The notes under the pieces: model-generated | The model's input: the letters and a program-made list of their open reading frames with translations, nothing else | Told to the model about the DNA's origin: nothing | The model's database searches: none | Part shown: piece after piece, positions 43,771-52,220 of the stretch | Layout of the letters: every line of letters begins with the position of its first letter | Position numbering within the stretch: position 1 is the stretch's first letter | From: REEB95 sp035934995 | GTDB taxonomy: Bacteria > Pseudomonadota > Alphaproteobacteria > ATCC43930 > CGMCC-115725 | Assembly: GCA_035934995.1 (NCBI GenBank) | Contig: DASYXI010000047.1 | Location: 8,090 to 72,089, forward strand | Direction of reading: 5' to 3' | Length of the DNA stretch: 64,000 bases | Position numbers and translations under genes: made by a program

Positions 43771-44985
43771 TCAGGCCATCTTCTGTTTCAGCCGCGCGTC
43801 GAGCCGGTCGAGGAACGGAATGGTGTTGAGGAACGGCGTCGTCGGGCTGATCAGGGTGGCGAGGTCCTTGGTCATCTCGCCGGCCTCGACCGCTTCGATG
43901 CACACCTTCTCGAGCGTCTCGGCGAAACGCACCAAGTCGGGCGTCTTATCGAACGAGCCGCGATACCACAGGCCGCGCGTCCAGGCGAAGATCGAGGCGA
44001 TCGGATTGGTCGACGTTTCCTTGCCCTGCTGGTGCAGGCGGAAATGGCGCGTCACGGTGCCATGCGCCGCCTCGGCCTCGACGGTCTTGCCGTCCGGCGT
44101 CATCAGCACCGAGGTCATCAATCCGAGCGAGCCGTAGCCTTGCGCGACGACGTCGGACTGCACGTCGCCGTCGTAGTTCTTGCACGCCCAGATGAAATTA
44201 CCGTTCCACTTGAGCGCCGACGCCACCATGTCGTCGATCAACCGGTGCTCGTAGGTGATCTTCTTCGCCTTGAACGCGGCGGCGAATTCCTTGTCGAACA
44301 CCTGGCCGAACAGTTCCTTAAATCGCCCGTCATAGACCTTGAGAATGGTGTCCTTGGTCGAGAGATAAACCGGCCAGCCGCGCTGTAGACCATAATTGAA
44401 GCAGGCGCGTGCGAAGCCGCGGATCGATTCATCGAGATTGTACATGCCGAGCGCGACGCCGCTTTCGGGAAACTCGAAGACGTCGTAAGTCGTCGGCTTG
44501 CCGCCGTCCTTCGGCGTGAAGGTCATGGTCAGCTTGCCGGGGCCCGGCACCTTGAAATCGGTGGCGCGATATTGGTCGCCGTAAGCATGGCGGCCGATGA
44601 CGATCGGCGCGGTCCAGCCCGGCACCAGTCGCGGGATGTTCTTGATGACGATCGGCTCGCGGAAGATGGTGCCGCCGAGAATATTTCTTATTGTTCCGTT
44701 TGGGGACCTATACATCTTCTTGAGATTGAATTCTTTCACGCGCCCGTCGTCGGGCGTGATCGTCGCGCATTTGACGGCGACGCCGTATTTCCGGGTCGCG
44801 TTGGCGGAATCGACCGTGACCTGATCGTCGGTGCGGTCGCGCTCTTCGATACCGAGGTCGAAGTATTTCAGCTCGATATCGAGGTAGGGCAGGATCAGCT
44901 TGTCCTTGATGAACTTCCAGATGATGCGCGTCATCTCGTCGCCGTCCATTTCGACGACGGGGTTCGCGACCTTGATCTTTTTCAT
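43771..44985 (-). CDS. icd: Isocitrate dehydrogenase, NADP-dependent type II
   Basis: A 404-residue enzyme of the eukaryote-like/type II class usual in alphaproteobacteria. It starts with MKKIKVANPVVEMDGDEMTRI; the isocitrate-binding region is SPNGTIRNILGGTIFREPI, and the metal-binding acidic motif is in NYDGDVQSDVVAQGYGSLGLMTSVL; EAAHGTVTRHF with nearby residues binds NADP. It converts isocitrate to 2-oxoglutarate in the TCA cycle. ATG 44985 matches the family start; the open frame to 45099 is only GC-rich extension. Confidence 0.95.
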   Translation of the reverse strand: MKKIKVANPVVEMDGDEMTRIIWKFIKDKLILPYLDIELKYFDLGIEERDRTDDQVTVDSANATRKYGVAVKCATITPDDGRVKEFNLKKMYRSPNGTIRNILGGTIFREPIVIKNIPRLVPGWTAPIVIGRHAYGDQYRATDFKVPGPGKLTMTFTPKDGGKPTTYDVFEFPESGVALGMYNLDESIRGFARACFNYGLQRGWPVYLSTKDTILKVYDGRFKELFGQVFDKEFAAAFKAKKITYEHRLIDDMVASALKWNGNFIWACKNYDGDVQSDVVAQGYGSLGLMTSVLMTPDGKTVEAEAAHGTVTRHFRLHQQGKETSTNPIASIFAWTRGLWYRGSFDKTPDLVRFAETLEKVCIEAVEAGEMTKDLATLISPTTPFLNTIPFLDRLDARLKQKMA

Positions 44986-45127
44986 GCGTGGCGGGCCTTC
45001 TTTTGCGCGAACCGGCGGAACGCGGCGCGGTGCTGGGCGGCCGCGGGCAGGCGCCCGTGCGGCGGCCGGGACAATAGCCACGCGTCCGAAGCCGCGCAAG
45101 CGGCCACGGACGCAACGCTGACGCGCG

Positions 45128-45712
45128 TCAGACCAGACCGCTTTTGGCCGTCGCGCGGGGTTCTGGCGCCTTCAAGACCGCGTCGGGCAAATCCTCGACG
45201 CGCGGCAGAACCTCATAAAGGGAGCGGGCCTTTCGCGGGGCGAAGCCGGAATCGACCACGTGCTCGAACAGGTGCACCAGCGGCACCCAATATTTCTGCA
45301 CGTCGATCAGGAAGATCGGCTTGTCGTGCAGGCCGAGCTGCCGCCAGGTGATGCACTCGAGCGCCTCTTCCAGCGTGCCGAAGCCGCCGGGCAAAATCGC
45401 GAAGGCATCGGCCATCTCGAACATGGTCTGCTTGCGCTCGTGCATGCTGCCGACCACGAGCAGCTTGGTCAGGCCGGTATGGCCGATTTCGCGCTCGTGC
45501 AGATGGCCGGGAATGATGCCGATGACTTCGCCGCCATAGGCCAAAGCGGCGTCCGCCATGAGGCCCATGAGGCCGACGCGCCCGCCGCCATAGACGAGGC
45601 CGATACCGTTCTCCGCCAGGACGCTGCCCATGCGGATGGCGGCCGCCCGATAGGATTCATCAACGTTTCCCGAGGCGCCGCAATAGACACAGATACGCTT
45701 GATCAAAGCCAT
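45128..45712 (-). CDS. LOG-family protein (TIGR00730)
   Basis: A 194-residue Rossmann-like protein. The signature PGGFGTLEEALE and the start VYCGASGNVDESY, with VYGGGRVGLMGLMADAAL, place it in the lysine decarboxylase-like/LOG family. Such proteins are nucleoside 5'-monophosphate phosphoribohydrolases, making free cytokinin-like bases in plants and some bacteria; in bacteria they are often housekeeping pyrimidine/purine nucleosidases. ATG 45712 starts the family domain. It precedes icd by 142 nt on the same strand; the gap has a CTGACGCGCGTCAG palindrome at its own stop. Confidence 0.88.
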   Translation of the reverse strand: MALIKRICVYCGASGNVDESYRAAAIRMGSVLAENGIGLVYGGGRVGLMGLMADAALAYGGEVIGIIPGHLHEREIGHTGLTKLLVVGSMHERKQTMFEMADAFAILPGGFGTLEEALECITWRQLGLHDKPIFLIDVQKYWVPLVHLFEHVVDSGFAPRKARSLYEVLPRVEDLPDAVLKAPEPRATAKSGLV

Positions 45713-45949
45713 GCTTCGCTGCCCTTTTCGAACCGCAGCATGCCCGCAAGCGGCGGCCAGGGTCGAGCGCTCAATGTGCGGCATTCTGGTGTCGGCGAAC
45801 TTGACAGGCGCATCCACGTCCGCGCGTCGCGCGCGGTCGGCGGGGCCGAATTCCGCACCGGCCGGCAACCGGCACGGCGTTTGCGATGGGAAGGACAAAA
45901 CAATCGAAAAGCCCCATTAACCACGCCGCCAAGAAGAGCGAAGGACGAG

Positions 45950-46330
45950 ATGAAGCTCCTGATGTTGACCGCGCTGGCTGCGACCGGCGCGCTGACTGCT
46001 ACCGCGGCGGCGGCTTTGCCGCTTGGCGGCCCGGCGATTGGCGGCAGCGCCGGCTTGGCGCTGACGGGCGCCGGCATGGTGGCGTTCGGCATGGCGATTC
46101 GTCGCCAACGGCGTGCTGCCGCGGCGGCCGAACGCCCGGCGACGCCGATCGTGACGCCGGCGCTGGCGCCGATCCCGCGTTTCTTTCCGGAAGGCGGCCC
46201 GCACGGACGTGTCGTGCCGTTCGGACGCAAAGACGGGACGGTCTCCGAAGCCCGGCAGACGCGCGATCTGCTGCGTCGCGCCGAGCGGATTTGCGCCGCC
46301 ACGCGCGCGCGCGTCGACGAAATCCGCTGA
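45950..46330 (+). CDS. Signal-anchored hypothetical protein
   Basis: A 126-residue protein with an N-terminal hydrophobic stretch (LLMLTALAATGALTATAAAALP), a second hydrophobic segment (GSAGLALTGAGMVAFGMAI), and a soluble charged C terminus (SEARQTRDLLRRAERICAATRARVDEIR). It is probably an inner-membrane protein facing the cytoplasm, or possibly exported. AAGGACGAG precedes the ATG. No family recognised. Its upstream frame extends into the divergent LOG gene and is spurious there. Convergent with the DUF1491 gene. Confidence 0.5.
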   Translation: MKLLMLTALAATGALTATAAAALPLGGPAIGGSAGLALTGAGMVAFGMAIRRQRRAAAAAERPATPIVTPALAPIPRFFPEGGPHGRVVPFGRKDGTVSEARQTRDLLRRAERICAATRARVDEIR

Positions 46331-46346
46331 AGCGCGGCGTCAGCCG

Positions 46347-46694
46347 TCATAGGACGGGTCCGTTGAAGGCCGGCCGGCCTTCGCGATCCTCGATCTCGAT
46401 CACCCAGACGTCGGGGTCGCGCTGCACCTGCCGCGCGATATAGGCGTCTGCGGTGGGTTCATCTACCGGCGCCTCGCCGGTCGCGCGCAGCCAGGCGAGT
46501 TCACCCGTCTGGCTGCGGGTTTGCGCGAGCACGGTGCAGCCGAGATCGGCGCGGTTGAGTTTCACCAGGATCGTGCCGGCGTCGTCGTCGCCGCGCCGCG
46601 CGACGGTGATCGGCACCGCGCGTTGCGCGCAGAGCCGGACGGCCGCCTGCACCACGAGCTTGGTCTTAAGGCGCGCCTCCAACGCGCGGCTCAC
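46347..46694 (-). CDS. DUF1491-family protein
   Basis: A 115-residue protein. It has the family pattern EARLKTKLVVQAAVRLCAQRAVPITVARRGDDDAGTILVKLNR and DVWVIEIEDREGRPAF; Cys residues in RLC and LGC are usual. DUF1491 proteins are widespread in alphaproteobacteria without known function. The best start is GTG 46694, which overlaps the stop of the preceding VOC gene (GTGA); the apparent longer frame is a shadow of that gene. Confidence 0.8.
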   Translation of the reverse strand: MSRALEARLKTKLVVQAAVRLCAQRAVPITVARRGDDDAGTILVKLNRADLGCTVLAQTRSQTGELAWLRATGEAPVDEPTADAYIARQVQRDPDVWVIEIEDREGRPAFNGPVL

Positions 46695-47077
46695 GCGCTC
46701 TTGGGAAAATTGAGCTCGATCATCACGCCGTTGGGATCGGGAAAGAAAATCTGCTGCACACCGGCGCCGGGCGGATCGCGCTCCTCGAATTTGACGCCCC
46801 GGCCGGCGATATGCGCGCGCATGGCGGCGAAATCCCGGCCGACGAAGGCGACGTGATCGAAATTGCCGGTATGGCTGCCGTCCGGGCCGGCGCCGATGGC
46901 GCCGCTGTCGGGCACCAGATGCACCACCGGCTGCTCGCCGCAATAGAGCCAGTATCCCGGAAAGCTGAGGGGTGGGCGCCATCCGGCGCGGAAGCCGAGC
47001 ACGCTTTCATAGAAATTCTTGGTGCCTTCCATGTCCCGGGTGCGCACGGTGACGTGATTGAGCTGCGTCAACAGCAT
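46691..47077 (-). CDS. VOC/glyoxalase-superfamily protein
   Basis: A 128-residue single vicinal-oxygen-chelate domain pair. LNHVTVRTRDMEGTKNFYESVLGF at the start and NFDHVAFVGRD with IFFPDPNGVMIELNF carry the metal-ligand positions (two His and one Glu). It could be a glyoxalase-like lyase, a dioxygenase or a resistance-type protein; the substrate cannot be predicted. ATG 47077 overlaps nothing upstream, and its stop overlaps the GTG start of the DUF1491 gene, so the two are coupled. Confidence 0.85.
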   Translation of the reverse strand: MLLTQLNHVTVRTRDMEGTKNFYESVLGFRAGWRPPLSFPGYWLYCGEQPVVHLVPDSGAIGAGPDGSHTGNFDHVAFVGRDFAAMRAHIAGRGVKFEERDPPGAGVQQIFFPDPNGVMIELNFPKSA

Positions 47078-47124
47078 GGATGTCTCCTGCTGCGCCGATT
47101 TTAGCGCAACGTCGGACCGGCGCG

Positions 47125-47802
47125 CTATTGCGCCGCCGCGACCCGCGTCTTGACCTGATCCGCGATCTTGCCGGCGGTGTCCTTGGCGTTGCGGTCGAGA
47201 TCCTTGCCGGCCATCACGAAACGCGCCGCGGCCATATAAGGATTAAGCGTTACCGCCGCTCCCGGCAGCTTGCCGCTCTGTGCGCTGGTATCGACGGTGT
47301 AAAGCGGCTGCGGCGCGTTGGCGCTGAGCTGGTCGACTGACGACACCACTTGCAGGTCGGTCGCGCCGGTGCCGAAGCCGATCGCGGCGCGGCGCAGGCG
47401 ATTGCCGGCATCGACCTGGACGAAAACGCCGCGCACCAGCCAACCCGTCGCGGGTAGGGGCATGCCCGGCGCCAGACGTTCGGCGGCGATGCCGTCCTTG
47501 TGCAGATCGTCGACGATCGAATTCGCCATCAGGTCGATTAGATCGCGCGCCTGTTGTTGCGGCGTGCGCGCGACGCCGAGCGGACCCGAGCCGATGATGC
47601 CGGGACGCACGCGGTTGATCAGGCTGCCAGGACTGGATTGCTGAACGGCGTTCGCATCGAGATCGAAATCGGCGACATAGACGATCGTCGGCGCGCTCGC
47701 CGGTGCCGCCATCGCATTCGTATCGGTAACCTTCGCGCCGCCGCACGCCGCGAGCAGCGCGACGATCACGCCGGCGAATAAAATTCCGAGACGACGCCGC
47801 AT
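47125..47802 (-). CDS. DUF4410-type lipoprotein
   Basis: A 225-residue lipoprotein: signal ILFAGVIVALLAACGG with lipobox LAAC, acylated Cys near residue 20. The mature part resembles DUF4410 (IVYVADFDLDANAV, QQQARDLIDLMANSIVDDLHKDGI, GWLVRGVFVQVDAGNRLRRAAIGFG, PYMAAARFVMAGKDLDRNAKDTAGKIADQV), common as envelope lipoproteins of unknown role. ATG 47802 fits the signal. The frame of the upstream GNAT gene runs through this gene in another frame for 560 nt, which I regard as non-coding read-through. Confidence 0.82.
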   Translation of the reverse strand: MRRRLGILFAGVIVALLAACGGAKVTDTNAMAAPASAPTIVYVADFDLDANAVQQSSPGSLINRVRPGIIGSGPLGVARTPQQQARDLIDLMANSIVDDLHKDGIAAERLAPGMPLPATGWLVRGVFVQVDAGNRLRRAAIGFGTGATDLQVVSSVDQLSANAPQPLYTVDTSAQSGKLPGAAVTLNPYMAAARFVMAGKDLDRNAKDTAGKIADQVKTRVAAAQ

Positions 47803-48928
47803 GATCTGACCCCCTCGGATTGCGACACGACAATTCAATTAAAGCAAGGCCGCAACGGTGCGTCCAGGACGGCCGCCGCTCAACCGCGCCGCAGCATGCG
47901 CTTTGCCATGCCGGCGGCGCGGCTTCGCGCCAAGCGAGCAACCGTCCCGCGAGCGTGTGCGGATTGGCGATCAATAGACCCCAACGTTCGCGTCGGTGCG
48001 ACAGGAACGATTTCTTATAGACATCGTCGCCGCGGCCGAAATCGATCTCGCGCGGTTTGTCGCGCTCGAGGATGCGCTCCATCATGCGCATCGTCAGGAT
48101 CGTGCCGACCGACAACTCGTCGAAACGCGTCGCATGGGCGAGCTTGTAGATCGTGACTCGGCCACGCCAGGCGAGCCAGCACTGTGCCGCCGCCGGCAGG
48201 CCATCGACCTTAAGAATGCCGAGCCGCAACGCGCCGACCGTCGCCGCCGTGCGAATGAGATGCGGCATGAAATCGGGAAAGGGCTCCGCGATCTTCCAGC
48301 TCTCGGCGTAGACGGCTTCGTAGTCGCGAATGCCTTCGGCAAGCGCCGCGTCGTCGTCATGGAAGACGTAATCCAGCCGATGCGCGGCGGCGATGGCCTT
48401 GCTCTTGCGTTTCCAAGTGTTGCGTAGGGCGCTGGGCCGGGCGGCGACATAGCGATCGAAGTCGACACCGGCGGTCTCTTCATACCAGGTGCCGCTGTCG
48501 AAATATGGCTGCGGCCGCAGATCGGCCGCGCCGAATACGTTGACGAGACCGGCAAACGATTCGTCGTGCGGATCGAGACCCGACAGCTGCACCGCGTCGT
48601 AGCGCGCGTCGGCGATTTCGCGCGCAAGAGTGCCGAGCGCCTGGCGTAGCGCCGCGCCGCCGGCGGCGTAAACCGGTCCATGCTCGGTGCTGTAATAGTT
48701 GGAAAGGCTGAGCAGCCGGTGGCGGCCGGGCGACAGCCGGCAGACCAGCGCGGCGCGCGCGGCCGCATCGGCATAGATGCGCACGTTGCTTCCGGTCTCG
48801 GTTCCGTAGCGCGCCAGGACGTGGTACCAGAGCGGCAGCGCGAAAAAACTCCGCTCGGCCGCGCGCGCGAATAAATCGGCAAGCGGCGTCGACAGGCGGC
48901 TGAAATCGGGATTGTCGTGAACGGCCAT
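47243..48928 (-). CDS. GNAT (CelD/BioF2-like) acyltransferase, probable frameshift near the 3' end
   Basis: The frame is open for 561 codons, but only about the first 340 residues look real: DVFDRYVAARPSALRNTWKRKSK-type region, YEAVYAESWKIAEPFPDF, QCWLAWRGRVTIYKLAHATRFDELSVGTILTMRMME and EIDFGRGDDVYKKSFLSHRRERWG, the conserved GNAT core. The remaining 220 codons overlap the DUF4410 lipoprotein gene in another frame. In the neighbouring frame a normal ending (AAGMAKRMLRRG, stop at 47880-47882) appears from about 47920, suggesting a small indel. It is divergent from a second protein of this family at 49012. Probable role: cell-envelope or polysaccharide acylation. Confidence 0.6.
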   Translation of the reverse strand: MAVHDNPDFSRLSTPLADLFARAAERSFFALPLWYHVLARYGTETGSNVRIYADAAARAALVCRLSPGRHRLLSLSNYYSTEHGPVYAAGGAALRQALGTLAREIADARYDAVQLSGLDPHDESFAGLVNVFGAADLRPQPYFDSGTWYEETAGVDFDRYVAARPSALRNTWKRKSKAIAAAHRLDYVFHDDDAALAEGIRDYEAVYAESWKIAEPFPDFMPHLIRTAATVGALRLGILKVDGLPAAAQCWLAWRGRVTIYKLAHATRFDELSVGTILTMRMMERILERDKPREIDFGRGDDVYKKSFLSHRRERWGLLIANPHTLAGRLLAWREAAPPAWQSACCGAVERRPSWTHRCGLALIELSCRNPRGSDHAASSRNFIRRRDRRAARGVRRREGYRYECDGGTGERADDRLCRRFRSRCERRSAIQSWQPDQPRASRHHRLGSARRRAHAATTGARSNRPDGEFDRRRSAQGRHRRRTSGAGHAPTRDGLAGARRFRPGRCRQSPAPRRDRLRHRRDRPASGVVSRPAQRQRAAAALHRRYQRTERQAAGSGGNA

Positions 48929-49011
48929 CTTGTGTCGGTTTACTCGGGGCCCGACAGCTTACACCGGCGCGGCGTGCGCGATAGCGCGATTCGTCGGTCC
49001 GGCGGCCGCCA

Positions 49012-50121
49012 ATGAGCGATCTGACGCTGGCAAACGAGCCGGTCGAGTCGCGCTCGGCACTCGAGGGTGAATGGACGGCTTTCGAAGCGCGCGTGTCGGC
49101 CGGATTTTTTCTGTCGTCGGCATGGATCGGAACTTGGCTAGCGACGCTGCCGCCGCGATTGCGGCTTTATCGCGCCGCCGCGCGGCGCGGCCGCGACCTC
49201 GTCGGCCTCGCGGTGCTTGCCGCCAATCCGCTGCGGCCATTGTTGCGGGCGCCGTCGCGCGGCGTCGTTCTCAACGCCACCGGCGACGAGCGCTGTGATT
49301 GCGTTGCGATCGAGCATAACGGGTTCCTGGCGTCACCCGCCGATCAGCCGACATTGCTCGCCGCGCTTGGCGATTGGTTCGCCGGCGGCGCCGGTGGTCT
49401 CGGCGACGAATTGCGGCTGTCGGGCGTCGCAACGGGCTTGTCCGCCGAGCGTTTGGCGCGTCATCGTTTGCTGCACAGCAGCCAGATGCGTCCGGGATTT
49501 GCGGTCGACCTCGCGCGGGTGCGCACGGCCGGCGATTTCGCGACGCTGCTGTCGGGCAATGCGCGCCAGCAGCTGCGGCGTGCGCAGCGTGATTTTGCCC
49601 AGGATGGCGACATGGCAATCGTCGAGGCGCGCGATGCCGACGAGGCGCTGGCATTCTTCGCCGCGCTCAAGGCGCTGCATGTGCAATCGTGGGGCCGGCG
49701 CGGTCGTCGCCATGCATTTTCTGCCTCCTATTTTGAGACGTTCCACCGTGCGTTGATCGAACGAAGCTTCGCGCGCGACGCGGTCCAGCTTTTGCGCGTG
49801 ACGGCGGCAAAAAAGCCGATCGGCTATCTCTACAATTTCAAGCACGGCGGCCGCATCTATTCGTATCAGAGCGGCTTCGACGATGCCGACCGCAAGCGGC
49901 GGCCGGGCGTCGTCAGTCACGCGCTGGCAATCGCGCACAATGCCGCCGCTGGCGCGACGGTCTACGATTTCCTCGCCGGCGAAAATCAACTTAAGGCGAG
50001 TTTCGCCACCGACCGTTACGAATTGACCTGGCAGATCGTGCGGCAGCCGCGGCTCAAGTACCGGCTGGAATCTGCGGCGCACCGCGCCAAGCAGCGCCTG
50101 GTCGGCCGGGCGACGGCGTAA
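49012..50121 (+). CDS. GNAT (CelD/BioF2-like) acyltransferase
   Basis: A 369-residue protein of the same superfamily as its divergent neighbour. The two-lobed GNAT fold shows SSAWIGTWLATLPPRLRLYRAAARRG at the N-terminal half, MRPGFAVDLARVRTAGDF in the middle, and KKPIGYLYNFKHGGRIYSYQSGFD with ATVYDFLAGENQLKASFAT in the second lobe. Such enzymes often serve in polysaccharide or cellulose decoration or fatty acyl transfer. Stop at 50121 lies 68 nt past the stop of the convergent amine oxidase, a modest tail-to-tail overlap. Confidence 0.82.
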   Translation: MSDLTLANEPVESRSALEGEWTAFEARVSAGFFLSSAWIGTWLATLPPRLRLYRAAARRGRDLVGLAVLAANPLRPLLRAPSRGVVLNATGDERCDCVAIEHNGFLASPADQPTLLAALGDWFAGGAGGLGDELRLSGVATGLSAERLARHRLLHSSQMRPGFAVDLARVRTAGDFATLLSGNARQQLRRAQRDFAQDGDMAIVEARDADEALAFFAALKALHVQSWGRRGRRHAFSASYFETFHRALIERSFARDAVQLLRVTAAKKPIGYLYNFKHGGRIYSYQSGFDDADRKRRPGVVSHALAIAHNAAAGATVYDFLAGENQLKASFATDRYELTWQIVRQPRLKYRLESAAHRAKQRLVGRATA

Positions 50122-51364
50122 GCGCGGCTGCGGCGGCGCGCGCCGCTTCCTCACCCGAAAGATAGGCACCGTGCGCCGTGCCGAAATGTGCGATCGAGCA
50201 AGCCTCGCCGGCGAAGAACAGCCGACCGTCGACCGGCGCCGTCAGGGTCATGCGATCGTCGGCGTGACCGGGCAGCGCCATCGAGTACGAACCGCGCGCG
50301 CACGGGTCGAGGCCCCACGACGACGAGACGATCGGCGATAAATGGGATTTGATGTCCGCGCCGAACAAGCCGCCGAGTTCTTCGATGGCGAATGCCGTAA
50401 ATGTATCGACGCCGCCGCGCTCGAGTTCGACGGACAGCGTGCCGCCATAGAATCCAGCAATCATCGACCAGCCGTGCGGCCGGATTTGATAGCTGCCGGT
50501 CTTGACGCGGTCGAGCGCGCCGACGAGGTGATGATCCGTCTCGCGCGCCAATTCGCGCGCGCCGGTCTCATCGAGCCGCAGGAACAGCTTATTGACGACG
50601 CCGAGCGGCAAGCCGGCAGCGGCCGCGACTTTTGTCGGCAGGGCCGGCACGAACTTCACGCGTTCTTCGGCAATGACGGTTGTCGGCAAGGTGACGATGA
50701 CCGCGCGGGCGGACAACGTGCCGCGGTCGGTGACAACACGCACGTCGGGCCCATCATGCTCGATGCGTTCGACGCGCGTATCGAACGCAACCGGCAATCC
50801 CTCGCCGTAGCGGCCAATCAGCGTGCCGTAACCTTCAAGCACGCGCCAATTGACGTAGGTTGGATCGTAACGACCGTAATCGTGCACTGAAACTTTCTCG
50901 ATTTCGGCGCCATTGGCCCAGGTGCTGATCGCCCCGAGGAGGGCGTTCCATTTGCCGTTGGGTTCGAGCAGGGTGGCGGCGGCGCAGTCATCGGGTGCCG
51001 CGGCGGCGCTATCCAGCCGCGCGTAGAAAGCTTCCATTGCCGTCTGCCACTCGCGCTGTGCGGCATCACCTTGGATCCACGCAATCCGGCGGCCCCAATC
51101 GGGCAGCTTTTCGTCGATGGTGAGGCCGAGCTGACGCGCGATTGGAACCCACGGATTGATATCGGCCGAATGGAGCCATTCGCAGCCCAGATCAACGGCG
51201 AAACCAGATCCAGTCGGCGCCGTATGCGCGCGTCCGCCCGTGCGCGTGCGCGCCTCGACGATCTTGATCGTATGCCCGGTCGACGCCAGATGCTTGGCGG
51301 CCGACAGGCCAGCCGCGCCGGCGCCGATGATCACGACGTCGAATTCGCCGCTGCTTTCCGTCAT
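50054..51364 (-). CDS. Flavin amine oxidase
   Basis: A 436-residue FAD-dependent oxidase. The N-terminal Rossmann motif is VVIIGAGAAGLSAAKHLASTGH, followed by EARTRTGGRAHT and GCEWLHSAD (family signature). The C-terminal FAD contacts are RLFFAGEACSIAHFGTAHGAYLSGE. It may oxidise polyamines, amino acids or other amines. ATG 51364 is taken; the open frame to 51403 has no better site. Divergent from the IMPase-family gene, with only 44 nt between starts. Confidence 0.88.
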   Translation of the reverse strand: MTESSGEFDVVIIGAGAAGLSAAKHLASTGHTIKIVEARTRTGGRAHTAPTGSGFAVDLGCEWLHSADINPWVPIARQLGLTIDEKLPDWGRRIAWIQGDAAQREWQTAMEAFYARLDSAAAAPDDCAAATLLEPNGKWNALLGAISTWANGAEIEKVSVHDYGRYDPTYVNWRVLEGYGTLIGRYGEGLPVAFDTRVERIEHDGPDVRVVTDRGTLSARAVIVTLPTTVIAEERVKFVPALPTKVAAAAGLPLGVVNKLFLRLDETGARELARETDHHLVGALDRVKTGSYQIRPHGWSMIAGFYGGTLSVELERGGVDTFTAFAIEELGGLFGADIKSHLSPIVSSSWGLDPCARGSYSMALPGHADDRMTLTAPVDGRLFFAGEACSIAHFGTAHGAYLSGEEAARAAAAALTPSPGRPGAAWRGAPQIPAGT

Positions 51365-51408
51365 AGTGAGCCTTTCCACCGCACCCGTTTGTAAATCCAA
51401 CACTGCCC

Positions 51409-52215
51409 ATGCCCGATCCCGAAGCCGTCGCCCGGCTCATCCGCGAAATCGCGCAGAGCGTCATACTGCCGCGCTTCGGCACGCTCAAGCGCGAGGACAT
51501 TCGCGAGAAGGCGCCGGGCGATTTGGTGACGATCGCCGACCTCGAGGCCGAACGGGGGTTGACGGCCGGGTTACGCGAAATCGTGCCCGGTTCCGCGGTC
51601 TTAGGCGAGGAATCTGTCGCCGTGGATCCGGGGCGGCTGAGCCTAACCGGCACCTGTGACAGTTTGTGGATCGTCGACCCGGTCGATGGCACGGCCAATT
51701 TTGCCCGTGGGAATCCCGGCTTTGCCATAATCGTCGCCTACGTCGAGCATGGCCGCACGCGCGGCGGCTGGATCTTCGATCCGCTTGGCGACCGCCTGGT
51801 TTGGGCCCAGGCGGGTGCCGGAGCCTGGTCGGACGGGCGTCGGTTGCGGATTTCGCCGGCGCCGGCCAACCCAATCGGGGCCGCTTACGGGCGCGCTATC
51901 TCGGGTGTGCGTTCGGCGAAGGCGATCGAGCAAGCAGGCATGCGTACGCACAATGTCGGCTCGAGCGGCATCGAATACCTCAACCTGGCGCTCGGCACGG
52001 CGCACTTCGCGCTGCATTCGCGCTCGCTGCCGTGGGATCACGCGGCCGGCATGCTGATGGCCACGGAAGCCGGCGGCCACGCCGCATTCCTCGATGGGAC
52101 CCGCTACGATCCAGCCATTTACGATCGGACGGTGTTGGCCGCCAGCGATGCGGCGTGCTGGGCACGCGTGCGCGATGCCGTCACCATGTCGGCGCAGGAC
52201 GCGACAACCGCGTGA
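51409..52215 (+). CDS. Inositol monophosphatase-family protein
   Basis: A 268-residue lithium-sensitive phosphatase family member. Metal ligands are in ADLEAERG, VLGEESVA, IVDPVDGTANFARG and LPWDHAAGMLMATEAGG. Probable substrate is inositol phosphate, 3'-phosphoadenosine phosphate or a related sugar phosphate; which is not decidable. ATG 51409 lies close to the divergent amine oxidase. TGA at 52213-52215 overlaps a GTG before the SDR gene, so both are likely in one transcript. Confidence 0.88.
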   Translation: MPDPEAVARLIREIAQSVILPRFGTLKREDIREKAPGDLVTIADLEAERGLTAGLREIVPGSAVLGEESVAVDPGRLSLTGTCDSLWIVDPVDGTANFARGNPGFAIIVAYVEHGRTRGGWIFDPLGDRLVWAQAGAGAWSDGRRLRISPAPANPIGAAYGRAISGVRSAKAIEQAGMRTHNVGSSGIEYLNLALGTAHFALHSRSLPWDHAAGMLMATEAGGHAAFLDGTRYDPAIYDRTVLAASDAACWARVRDAVTMSAQDATTA

Positions 52216-52220
52216 GCGCA

